In this document: one piece after another, positions 1 through 7,172 of the stretch
Layout of the letters: every line of letters starts with the position of its first letter
Position numbering within the stretch: position 1 is the stretch's first letter
Assembly (NCBI GenBank): GCA_947500005.1
Contig: CANMQJ010000002.1
Coordinates: 248,001-312,000 of the forward strand
Source: an uncultured Paracoccaceae bacterium
Lineage (GTDB): Bacteria > Pseudomonadota > Alphaproteobacteria > Rhodobacterales > Rhodobacteraceae
Length of the DNA: 64,000 nt
Reading direction: 5' to 3'
Notes under the pieces: model-generated
Told to the model about the DNA's origin: nothing
What the model saw: the letters and a program-made list of their open reading frames with translations, nothing else
Database searches by the model: none
Position numbers and translations under genes: made by a program

Positions 1-75
1 ATCGCTGTAGGCGGATTGATTGTCATCTGGCGCGAGAGGCAGATGCGGCGCATTGCACGGGCGGCGGCGGGGTGA
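1..75 (+). CDS. C-terminal end of an EamA/DMT-family permease (partial)
   Basis: The first 24 codons are open and end in TGA at 73-75. The peptide reads IAVGGLIVIWRERQ followed by a basic tail. It closely resembles the end of the complete EamA permease at 36434-37366 in this window (VIAGNVVVIWREHQ), where the last membrane segment runs into a short charged cytoplasmic tail. The family exports small metabolites across the inner membrane. Only the tail is present, so substrate and start cannot be judged. The stop abuts the stop of the convergent pncB (TGATCA). Confidence 0.55.
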   Translation: MAVGGLIVIWRERQMRRIARAAAG

Positions 76-1365
76 TCAGACGATCACCTCCACGCGTTCC
101 TGCTTCCCCACTCCGAAAACACGCTTGTACCTTTCGATCTCGTCCTCGGGGCCCATCGCCTTTTCCGGATTGTCGCTGAGCTTGACGGTCGGGCGGCCAT
201 TCGCGGAAACCGCCTTGCAGACCAGGGAGAAGGGCGCCAGCCCGTCGCCCGGCACGAGGCCGCGGAAGTCGTTGGTTAGCAACGTCCCCCAGCCAAAGGA
301 TACCTTGGCCCGTCCGGCGAACTGCGCATGCAGCTCGATGATCTTTTCGACATCCAGCCCGTCCGAGAAGATGATCCGCTTCTCGCGCGGATCTTCGCCG
401 CGGGCCTTCCACCAGTCGATTGCGATTTCGGCGCCCTTGGCCGGATCCCCGCTGTCGATACGGATGCCGGTCCATCCCGCCAGCCAATCAGGCGCGCGGT
501 CCAGGAAACCCTTGGTGCCATAGGTATCGGGCAGGATGATGCGCAGGTTCCCGTCATGCTCGTCATGCCAGTCGCTGAGCACGTCATAGGGGGCCTGCGC
601 CAGTTCGGCATCGGTTTCAGAAAGCGCGCTGTAGACCATCGGCAGCTCGTGCGCGTTCGTGCCGATCGCCTCGACCTCGCGCCGCATCGCGATCATGCAA
701 TTGGACGTTCCGGTGAAACTGCTGCCCAACCCCTCGATCATCGCCTGGACGCACCAGTCCTGCCAGAGGAAGGAATGCCGCCGCCGCGTCCCAAAATCGG
801 CTATGCCGAGGCCCTCGATCCCGCGCAACTGCTCGATCTTTTCCCACACGCGGGTCATGGCGCGGGCATAGAGGATCTGCAACTCGAACCGGCGCATGTC
901 GTTGAGCACGGCGCGCGAGCGCAGTTCCATGAGAACCGCCAGCGCCGGGATCTCCCACAGCATGACCTCGTGCCATTTTCCTTCGAAGGTCAGCTCGTAT
1001 TGTTCGCCGCGCCGCTCCAGGTGATAGGGCGGCAATTGCAGCCCTTCGAACCATTCCATGAAATCGGGGCGGAACATCTGGCGCTTGCCATAGAACATGT
1101 TGCCGCGCAGCCATGTGCTCTCTCCCCTGCTGAGACGCAGCGAACGGATGTGGTCAAGCTGCTCGCGCAGTTCCCCTTCGTCGATCAGGCGGGCCAGCGG
1201 CACGTGGGCCGAACGGTTGATGAGCGAGAAGGTGACGGTGGTATCGGGCTTGTTCCGAAAAACTGACTGACACATCAGCAGCTTGTAGAAATCCGTGTCG
1301 ATGAGCGACCGGACGATCGGGTCGATCTTCCATTTGTGATTGTAGACACGGGTTGCGATATCCAC
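76..1365 (-). CDS. pncB: Nicotinate phosphoribosyltransferase
   Basis: Joins nicotinate and PRPP, with ATP, to give nicotinate mononucleotide in NAD salvage (cytoplasm). The 429-residue product matches the bacterial PncB length and shows the family signatures DTDFYKLLM near the start, GTRRRHS around residue 192, FTGTSN near 217 and GTNAHE with His239, which corresponds to the phosphorylated histidine of characterised PncB. I chose the GTG at 1365 because family members usually begin at this point (VDIATRVYNHKWKID); another GTG at 1407 would add 14 atypical residues. It is the last gene of a same-strand set with pncA and a histidine kinase, so both salvage enzymes that convert nicotinamide to NaMN lie together. 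Confidence 0.93.
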   Translation of the reverse strand: MDIATRVYNHKWKIDPIVRSLIDTDFYKLLMCQSVFRNKPDTTVTFSLINRSAHVPLARLIDEGELREQLDHIRSLRLSRGESTWLRGNMFYGKRQMFRPDFMEWFEGLQLPPYHLERRGEQYELTFEGKWHEVMLWEIPALAVLMELRSRAVLNDMRRFELQILYARAMTRVWEKIEQLRGIEGLGIADFGTRRRHSFLWQDWCVQAMIEGLGSSFTGTSNCMIAMRREVEAIGTNAHELPMVYSALSETDAELAQAPYDVLSDWHDEHDGNLRIILPDTYGTKGFLDRAPDWLAGWTGIRIDSGDPAKGAEIAIDWWKARGEDPREKRIIFSDGLDVEKIIELHAQFAGRAKVSFGWGTLLTNDFRGLVPGDGLAPFSLVCKAVSANGRPTVKLSDNPEKAMGPEDEIERYKRVFGVGKQERVEVIV

Positions 1366-1455
1366 GGGCGAGCCTCGTCGGTTTGCGATCGGCCTTGGAT
1401 ACGCCACTAGCGCGGCAGTGGCAATTTATTGCGTCCGACCCATTCGGGGACATGT

Positions 1456-3657
1456 TCAATCCGCATCAGCACGGCCTACATGTTGAAGGATGGTCGACAA
1501 CAGTTCGTCGCGGCTGATCGGCTTGGCAAGAAAATCGTCCATCCCCGCCGCTTCGCAAGTCTGGCGGTCGCTGTCGAAGGCATTGGCCGTCAGCGCGATG
1601 ATACAGGGCTGCGGGGTCGCGAGGGCGCGGATCCTGCGCGTCGCTTCGGGGCCGCTCATTCCGGGCATCGACATGTCCATCAACACCACGTCAGGGCACA
1701 ACTCGGCAGCCATCTCGACGGCGCTGCACCCGTCACATGCAAAATGCAGGTCGAGTGCAAGATCCTTGAGGTACTTCTTCAACAGGAGCCGGTTGGTGCC
1801 GTTGTCTTCGGCAACCAGCACACGCAGTCCAGCAAGCCGGGCCTCTGCGTCATCCGCCACCGCGACCTCTGCCGGGCCATAGGGAAAGCCCACGGGGATA
1901 CGCAGGCTGAAGCACGACCCTTCGCCCAGGCTCGACTCCACGGTGATACGCCCGCCCATCAGATGGACCAGTTCCTGCGAAATGGTCAGTCCCAGTCCCG
2001 TTCCGCCGTAATGCCGGGTGGTCGTCGCATCCGCCTGGGAGAACCGCTCGAAAATTTCGCCGAGCTTTTCGGCGGGAATCCCGATCCCGGTGTCGGAAAC
2101 GCGGAAGACCAGCAGCCAGCCCGCCGATGCGGGTTCGGCGGTTACCTCTACGGTCACACGGCCCCGGTCGGTGAATTTCACCGCATTTCCGACAAGGTTG
2201 ATCAGTACTTGCCAAAGCCGACCATCATCGCCATGAACCAACCGCGGCAGAGAGCCGTGGCATATCAGGTGCATCGACAGGCCCTTGGCACGAGCCTGCG
2301 GCTCGAGCAGGCGGACCGTCTCGGTACAGCAGCCTTCAAGGTCGAAGTCGACCGGATGCAACGTCATCTTGTGCGCGTCCAGCCGCGACAGGTCGAGCAC
2401 GTCGTTGATGATCGTCAGTAGCGCCCTGGCCGAACTGCCGATGGTCGCAGCGTATTGGCGTTGCTCGGCGTCGAGGTCGGTCTGCGCGAGCAAGTCCACC
2501 ATGCCGATCACGCCATTGAGCGGGGTGCGGATCTCGTGACTCATCGTGGCCAGGAACTCCGCCTTGACGCGCGCGCCTTCTTCGGCGGCTTCGCGCGCGG
2601 TTGCCATCTGCTCGGCATGGCTCCGCGCCGCGGTCACATCCCGTTCAACCGCCACCATCATCTCGAGGGCGCCGTTTTCGTCCAGGACCGGAGCGAGATT
2701 GGTTTCCATCCAGATTTCACGGCCATCCTTTGTGACGTTCATGATCTCGCCACGAAAGGGCCGACCCTCCATGATCGCGCGCCGGATCGCCGCGTGGGTC
2801 TCGGGGTCGGTATTCGGCCCGTTCAGCAACTCGCCCGGCGTGACCCCCGCGGCTTCCTGCAAACTGTAGCCGGTGATGCGGGTAAAGGCGTCGTTGACCC
2901 AGGTGATCCTGCCCTCGCCATCCGAGATGATGACGCTGTCATTGGCGTTGCGTGCCACGAGCGACAGTTTCTGGGCCTCTTTCTGGTGCCGGACAAGCGC
3001 CCTGCTTTGCGCCACCAGGTCCAAAGTCGCCTTCCTGTGTCTGTTGAAGCCCCATTGCGCGAAACTGAGGAAGTTCACGATCATGAAAGCGAACATCATC
3101 GTGCCCGCGACGTTCATCAGGAAAACCGCATCGGGCGGCCCGGCATAGATCGCGTCCAGAATATAGAGCGCAGAGATGGTAGCCGCATAGATTACCAGCC
3201 GGACGAGCGCAGCGGCGCGATGATATGGCAGGACGAGACCCGCATTGATCGAGGCACCGGCAAGGAAGGCCGTTGCGAAGATCGGGGAGAGCCCCACCAC
3301 CTCGCCGTACCAGGCAAGCATGACACAGGCGGCAATGGTGAGTGCCTGTACCATGCCGGTCGTCGCGCTGGTCAGCAGCAGCCGCCGCAACGGCTCTCCC
3401 CGCTGAAGCCGGGCGGGGATGCCGCGCAGGTAAAGGACATCGACAACTTCGCCCGACAGCGCAAGGGCCAGCGCGATTGTCCCGACTTGCCATCCTTCGG
3501 TCACGGTCAGGGCAGCGGTGCCGATCCCTGTAACGATCTGGCGGCTGGCGAAACTGCGGACACGGCCCCTCGCATAGCGGCTGAGCAATCCGCGCCGGCT
3601 GTAGCGCCATTCCAGATCTGCAAACTGGTCGGGCCGGGCCGACCCGTCACTGTCCAT
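1456..3657 (-). CDS. Membrane hybrid histidine kinase (PAS-HisKA-HATPase-REC)
   Basis: A 733-residue sensor kinase. Residues about 40-205 form several hydrophobic membrane segments; a PAS domain with PAC tail covers about 230-345. The HisKA box MSHEIRTPLNGVIGM carries the phospho-accepting His374. The ATPase domain has the N box (INLVGNAVKF, about 486-495), DTGIGIP (522-528) and GGTGLGL (551-557). A C-terminal receiver covers about 611-725 with the acidic pair AED, phospho-acceptor Asp661 (VLMDMSMPGM) and Lys712. No periplasmic sensor domain is evident; the signal may be sensed in the membrane or by PAS. No separate histidine phosphotransfer protein or DNA-binding regulator is adjacent. It lies between pncA and pncB on the same strand, so a link to NAD metabolism is possible but unproven. 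Confidence 0.9.
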   Translation of the reverse strand: MDSDGSARPDQFADLEWRYSRRGLLSRYARGRVRSFASRQIVTGIGTAALTVTEGWQVGTIALALALSGEVVDVLYLRGIPARLQRGEPLRRLLLTSATTGMVQALTIAACVMLAWYGEVVGLSPIFATAFLAGASINAGLVLPYHRAAALVRLVIYAATISALYILDAIYAGPPDAVFLMNVAGTMMFAFMIVNFLSFAQWGFNRHRKATLDLVAQSRALVRHQKEAQKLSLVARNANDSVIISDGEGRITWVNDAFTRITGYSLQEAAGVTPGELLNGPNTDPETHAAIRRAIMEGRPFRGEIMNVTKDGREIWMETNLAPVLDENGALEMMVAVERDVTAARSHAEQMATAREAAEEGARVKAEFLATMSHEIRTPLNGVIGMVDLLAQTDLDAEQRQYAATIGSSARALLTIINDVLDLSRLDAHKMTLHPVDFDLEGCCTETVRLLEPQARAKGLSMHLICHGSLPRLVHGDDGRLWQVLINLVGNAVKFTDRGRVTVEVTAEPASAGWLLVFRVSDTGIGIPAEKLGEIFERFSQADATTTRHYGGTGLGLTISQELVHLMGGRITVESSLGEGSCFSLRIPVGFPYGPAEVAVADDAEARLAGLRVLVAEDNGTNRLLLKKYLKDLALDLHFACDGCSAVEMAAELCPDVVLMDMSMPGMSGPEATRRIRALATPQPCIIALTANAFDSDRQTCEAAGMDDFLAKPISRDELLSTILQHVGRADAD

Positions 3658-3731
3658 GGGCGTTCCCCAAACCTCAGGATGGTCTTGGGAATATCCTTAC
3701 GCTCACGGGCCTTAACAAATCGCAACCGGTC

Positions 3732-4325
3732 TCAGGACAGACGGACTCCGGCGCCGCGCATCGCCGCCTCGGCGGCCGCCAGCGATCCGTCGAGGTCGAT
3801 GGCGCGACAAGCCTCCATCACGACCTCGACGTCGAAGCCGAGGCGCGCACCGTCAAGCGCCGAATATTGCACGCAGAAATCGGTCGCGAGCCCGGCAAGG
3901 GTCAGTTTCTCGATCCCGCGGGTACGCAGATACCCCTCGAGGCCCGTGGGCGTGTTCCGGTCATTTTCGAAAAAGGCCGAGTAGCTGTCGATCTGCGGGC
4001 GGAACCCCTTGCGCAGGATCAGGTCGGCATCGGTCCGCAGGGCCGGGTGAAACTCGGCCCCCGCACTTCGTTGGATGCAATGGTCGGGCCAGAGAACCTG
4101 TGCCCCATAAGGCATCTCGATCGTGTCGAACGGGGCCTTGCCGGGATGCGAACTTGCGAAGGAGGAATGGCCGGGCGGGTGCCAGTCCTGGGTCAGGATG
4201 ACCGTATCGAACTGCTCCATCATCGCGTTGACCCGCCCGACAACTTCATCCCCGGCGGGCACGGCAAGGGCACCGCCGGGGCAGAAATCGTTCTGAACGT
4301 CGATCACGAGCAGGGCATGGGTCAT
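3732..4325 (-). CDS. pncA: Nicotinamidase
   Basis: Hydrolyses nicotinamide to nicotinate and ammonia, feeding PncB. The 197-residue isochorismatase-like protein carries the expected catalytic triad Asp9 (VIDVQNDF), Lys106 (RKGF) and Cys151 (ATDFCVQYS), plus the metal site in TQDWHPPGH (Asp47, His49, His53) and His82. The ATG at 4325 is preceded by a purine-rich GGAGATGC stretch. It is transcribed toward the histidine kinase (gap 74 nt) and then pncB, and diverges from trhO. Length and residues are ordinary for active PncA. Confidence 0.94.
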   Translation of the reverse strand: MTHALLVIDVQNDFCPGGALAVPAGDEVVGRVNAMMEQFDTVILTQDWHPPGHSSFASSHPGKAPFDTIEMPYGAQVLWPDHCIQRSAGAEFHPALRTDADLILRKGFRPQIDSYSAFFENDRNTPTGLEGYLRTRGIEKLTLAGLATDFCVQYSALDGARLGFDVEVVMEACRAIDLDGSLAAAEAAMRGAGVRLS

Positions 4326-4418
4326 GGCGCATCTCCTTTCCCCTATCGGTAGGCAGACCTCGCTGCCGCGTCAATCCGGGCTCTTGCGCGAGGGCCGAAC
4401 CGGGTCTAGATCGCCGCC

Positions 4419-5333
4419 ATGTACACGATCGCCGCACTTTACCATTTCACCCGGCTCGAAGACCCGGCTGCCCTGAGGCAACCGTTGCTGGATCTTTGCA
4501 CGCGCCGGGGCGTCAAGGGCACCCTCCTGCTTGCGCGGGAGGGGATCAACGGGACCATCGCCGGACCGCGCGCAGGCATAGACGCGGTTCTGGCCCACAT
4601 CCGCACCCTGCCCGGCTGTTCTGACCTTGAATGGAAGAAGGCGCAGAGCAGCCATCCTCCCTTCGGCAAGATGAAGGTCCGGTTGAAGAACGAGATCGTC
4701 ACCATGGGCCAGCCGGACGTCGATCCGCGTGCGCGTGTGGGGCATTATGTCGAGCCCGAAGAATGGAACGATCTGATCCGCTCCGAGGACGTCGTGGTGA
4801 TCGACACGCGCAACGATTATGAAATCGCCATCGGCACGTTCGAGGGCGCGATCGACCCGCAGACCGCCAGCTTTCGTGATTTTCCCGCGTGGTGGGAGGC
4901 GAACAAGGACCGCTTTCACAACAAGCGCGTGGCAATGTTCTGCACCGGCGGCATACGCTGCGAGAAATCGACCAATTACCTGCTGGGTCAAGGGGTCGAG
5001 GATGTCTATCATCTCAAGGGTGGCATCCTGCGCTATCTCGAGGAGGTACCGGCCGAGGAAAGCACGTGGCAGGGTGAATGTTTCGTCTTCGACAATCGCG
5101 TTTCCGTCGGACACGGCCTGGTCGAAGGCCCGCATGAGCTTTGCCATGGCTGCCGGCGCCCCATCCTTCCGGAGGATCGCAACCGGCCGGAATACGAGCA
5201 TGGTGTTTCTTGCCACCTGTGCATCGACGAGACCTCGGACGAGGACAAGGCCCGTTTCCGCGAACGCCAGAAACAGATGAAACTCGCCCGCGAACGCGGT
5301 GAGGATCATCTGGGCGCGCTGGAGTTGCGCTAG
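4419..5333 (+). CDS. trhO: tRNA uridine(34) hydroxylase, rhodanese-type
   Basis: Oxygen-dependent hydroxylation of uridine 34 in certain tRNAs, the first step toward 5-alkoxy-uridines at the wobble base. The 304-residue protein has the YceA/TrhO layout: an N-terminal acylphosphatase-like domain containing REGINGTIAG, a rhodanese domain from about 110 to 210 with catalytic loop FCTGGIRCEKS (Cys175 active site, Cys181 nearby), and a C-terminal cysteine-rich tail with ELCHGCRRP and SCHLC. It diverges from pncA and converges, only 3 nt away, with the small gene on the other strand. The ATG at 4419 begins with MYTIAALYHF, as expected. Confidence 0.92.
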   Translation: MYTIAALYHFTRLEDPAALRQPLLDLCTRRGVKGTLLLAREGINGTIAGPRAGIDAVLAHIRTLPGCSDLEWKKAQSSHPPFGKMKVRLKNEIVTMGQPDVDPRARVGHYVEPEEWNDLIRSEDVVVIDTRNDYEIAIGTFEGAIDPQTASFRDFPAWWEANKDRFHNKRVAMFCTGGIRCEKSTNYLLGQGVEDVYHLKGGILRYLEEVPAEESTWQGECFVFDNRVSVGHGLVEGPHELCHGCRRPILPEDRNRPEYEHGVSCHLCIDETSDEDKARFRERQKQMKLARERGEDHLGALELR

Positions 5334-5336
5334 GCT

Positions 5337-5666
5337 TCAGGCCCGGTTCCGGTCGATCCAGTCCGACATCAACGCCTTGTCGCGGAAACATTCCGGCGGA
5401 ACCTGACGCCGCTTGAGCCGCGCGATACGTTCGGCAAAGGCGACCTGCTTGCCGCTTGGATACCGCTCGAACCGCGACCCCCGCTCGGTTTGCGCATCGA
5501 TCCAGGCAGAGAGCGCCCGCCGGTCACGCTGTGCCTCCTCGGGAATTGCAAGAGAACGCCGTTCGGCAATGGCGCGCGCATAGCGCAACTGGCGCTCGGT
5601 CACGGGAAGCAGGTGGTAATCGTTGCTGGAACCTTCCAGCGCGGCGATTTCGAACATACGGGCCAT
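5337..5666 (-). CDS. Small protein of two tandem 37-residue motifs, predicted SOS gene
   Basis: I do not recognise a named family for this 109-residue protein. Residues 23-59 and 71-107 align without gaps over 37 positions with 12 identities, including Q, A-x-I/IA, P, RD and S-x-WID. Each half reads as (T/S)-x-(R/K)-Q-x5-x-IA...P...D...SxWID. The same kind of short motif occurs in other alphaproteobacterial proteins that pair it with nucleic-acid-related domains (recollection, not checked). Start at ATG 5666 has GGAGG at good spacing. Directly upstream is a promoter with a LexA box, so DNA-damage control is likely. The protein is basic and soluble, with no signal peptide or membrane segment. 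Confidence 0.75.
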   Translation of the reverse strand: MARMFEIAALEGSSNDYHLLPVTERQLRYARAIAERRSLAIPEEAQRDRRALSAWIDAQTERGSRFERYPSGKQVAFAERIARLKRRQVPPECFRDKALMSDWIDRNRA

Positions 5667-5694
5667 GGGAACATCCTCCGTATTCTGCTCTCAC

Positions 5695-5723
5695 GATATA
5701 GAACATACAGGGAACATTTTCAA
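5695..5723 (-). promoter_or_regulatory. Promoter with LexA box (GTTC-N7-GTTC) for the small gene at 5337-5666
   Basis: On the minus strand TTGAAA (5718-5723) and TATATC (5695-5700) are separated by exactly 17 nt, a sigma-70-type arrangement. The spacer contains GTTC-CCTGTAT-GTTC (5701-5715), which matches the known alphaproteobacterial LexA operator GTTC-N7-GTTC. A repressor bound there would cover the promoter. The start codon lies about 29 nt downstream of the -10 element. LexA itself is not encoded in the window. Confidence 0.72.
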
Positions 5724-5818
5724 GCTCCCCCCGCACCGGGTCGTGTTTTTGCCACTGGTAAACAGTCAATGATGGCGACAATGTGCCGGCCAACACTATC
5801 CGCGAACTGGAGCCGCCC

Positions 5819-7069
5819 ATGACCGAGATCACGCCCGCCCTGCTGTCGGAAATCCGAAGCCGTTTTGCCCAGGTCGATCACTGTCCTGTACAGGGACCGC
5901 GCGTATTCTTCGAGAACGCAGGCGGCGCCCTCACGCTCAATTCGGTGGTCGACACCTCGGCCCGTTATGCGGCGATCCCCGACAACCAGGGCCGTGACAA
6001 TCCCGGCAGCCACGAGCTGATGCGCGTGATCAACAAGGCCAAGGAGGACATGCGCGTTTTCATGAACGCGCCCTCGGGGCAGTTCTTCGTCGGCGAAAGC
6101 GGGACGGAACTGCTGTTCCGTTTGATCATGAATGCCTGCCTCGGGTCCGGGCCGGGCATCGTTCTGGGCTCAACCCTCGAACATCCCGCGACGCGCAGCG
6201 CCTGCGCCCGCTGGGCCGGGATCGCCGGGCAGCAGCATGTTCTGATTCCGCATGACGACGCCATGGGGACCGTGACCGCCGACGCCTACGCCGCGGCGGT
6301 GACCCCGGATGTAAAGGTGGCGACGATCCTTCACACCTCGCCCGTCACCGGCATGGGCGTCGACGTGGCCGCGGTGGCCCGCGCGATCCGTGCTGTCGCG
6401 CCCGACGCCTTCATCATCGTCGACGGCATCCAGCACGCGGCCCATGGCCGGATCGACATCGCGTCCTACGGCATCGATGGCTACGTGATCTCACCATACA
6501 AGGTGTTTTCGCGCCACGGTTATGGCCTTGCCTGGATTTCGGACCGGCTGACCAAGCTGCCGCACAACGCCCTGATCGGCGGACCCAAGGAAAATTGGGA
6601 AATGGGCACACGCGATACCGGCTCCTATGCCACGCTCTCGGATCTTGCCGCCTATTTCGACTGGCTGGGCGGAGAGGTCAGCGATGCCACCGACCGCCGC
6701 GCCCGGTTCGTGGCCGCCGGCGAGGCGATCCATGCGCAGGAAAAGGCGCTGACCGACGCGATGATCCACGGTACGGGCAACCTGCCGGGCCTCAAGGACA
6801 TGGCACGCGTCACCATCATCGGCGGCGTCGACAACCCCGCGCGCGAAGGGCTCGTCTCCCTCTGGGTCGAGGGTGTTGCCTCCGTCGACGTGGTGGCGCG
6901 GCTCAACGAACAGGGCATCCGCACCCATCTGCGCAAGGCCGATCACTACTCCGGCAACATCCTTGATCCGCTGGGGCAGGATAGCTGCGTGCGCGTCTCG
7001 ATGTGTCACTACAATTCCCTGCACGAGGTCGCGCAATTCCTGGCCGCGATGAGGGAAATCGCCACCTGA
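5819..7069 (+). CDS. Class V aminotransferase, cysteine-desulfurase-like (VC1184 type)
   Basis: A 416-residue PLP enzyme with fold type I. The PLP lysine is Lys228 in VISPYKVFSRHG, the PLP-binding aspartate is in IIVDGIQHAAHG, and the C-terminal stretch IRTHLRKADHYSGNI with CVRVSMCHYN fits the desulfurase-like VC1184 subfamily rather than SufS or IscS. The usual reactive loop cysteine of SufS is not evident, so sulfur mobilisation is doubtful and the substrate is unknown. I chose the ATG at 5819, with GGAG about 8 nt upstream, over the ATG at 5783. It is followed after 103 nt by the FAD/GcvT oxidase, suggesting a role in the same amine catabolism. Confidence 0.8.
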   Translation: MTEITPALLSEIRSRFAQVDHCPVQGPRVFFENAGGALTLNSVVDTSARYAAIPDNQGRDNPGSHELMRVINKAKEDMRVFMNAPSGQFFVGESGTELLFRLIMNACLGSGPGIVLGSTLEHPATRSACARWAGIAGQQHVLIPHDDAMGTVTADAYAAAVTPDVKVATILHTSPVTGMGVDVAAVARAIRAVAPDAFIIVDGIQHAAHGRIDIASYGIDGYVISPYKVFSRHGYGLAWISDRLTKLPHNALIGGPKENWEMGTRDTGSYATLSDLAAYFDWLGGEVSDATDRRARFVAAGEAIHAQEKALTDAMIHGTGNLPGLKDMARVTIIGGVDNPAREGLVSLWVEGVASVDVVARLNEQGIRTHLRKADHYSGNILDPLGQDSCVRVSMCHYNSLHEVAQFLAAMREIAT

Positions 7070-7172
7070 GCGCAAGCCACAAAAATTCCTGCGGTGCGGG
7101 CCCCGAATTCTTGGCGAGTATCCGGACCGTTGCGCGACTAGGGTCCGCGCCAATGCAACGCGGAGTCACGCC

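Noticed and set aside
328..1266. 312-residue open frame opposite pncB
   Set aside because: Lies entirely inside pncB on the other strand, with biased composition and no recognisable domain; a typical high-GC shadow frame.
2455..3984. 509-residue open frame opposite the histidine kinase
   Set aside because: The kinase has clear domains and catalytic motifs; the opposite frame runs through them and into pncA with no family features.
5652..5672. Second LexA box overlapping the small gene's start
   Set aside because: GAAC at 5652 and 5669 are separated by 13 nt, not 7, and the first lies in coding sequence.
5819..7069. True cysteine desulfurase (SufS)
   Set aside because: The C-terminal region fits the VC1184 subfamily and the usual reactive loop cysteine is not evident; no suf or isc genes are nearby.
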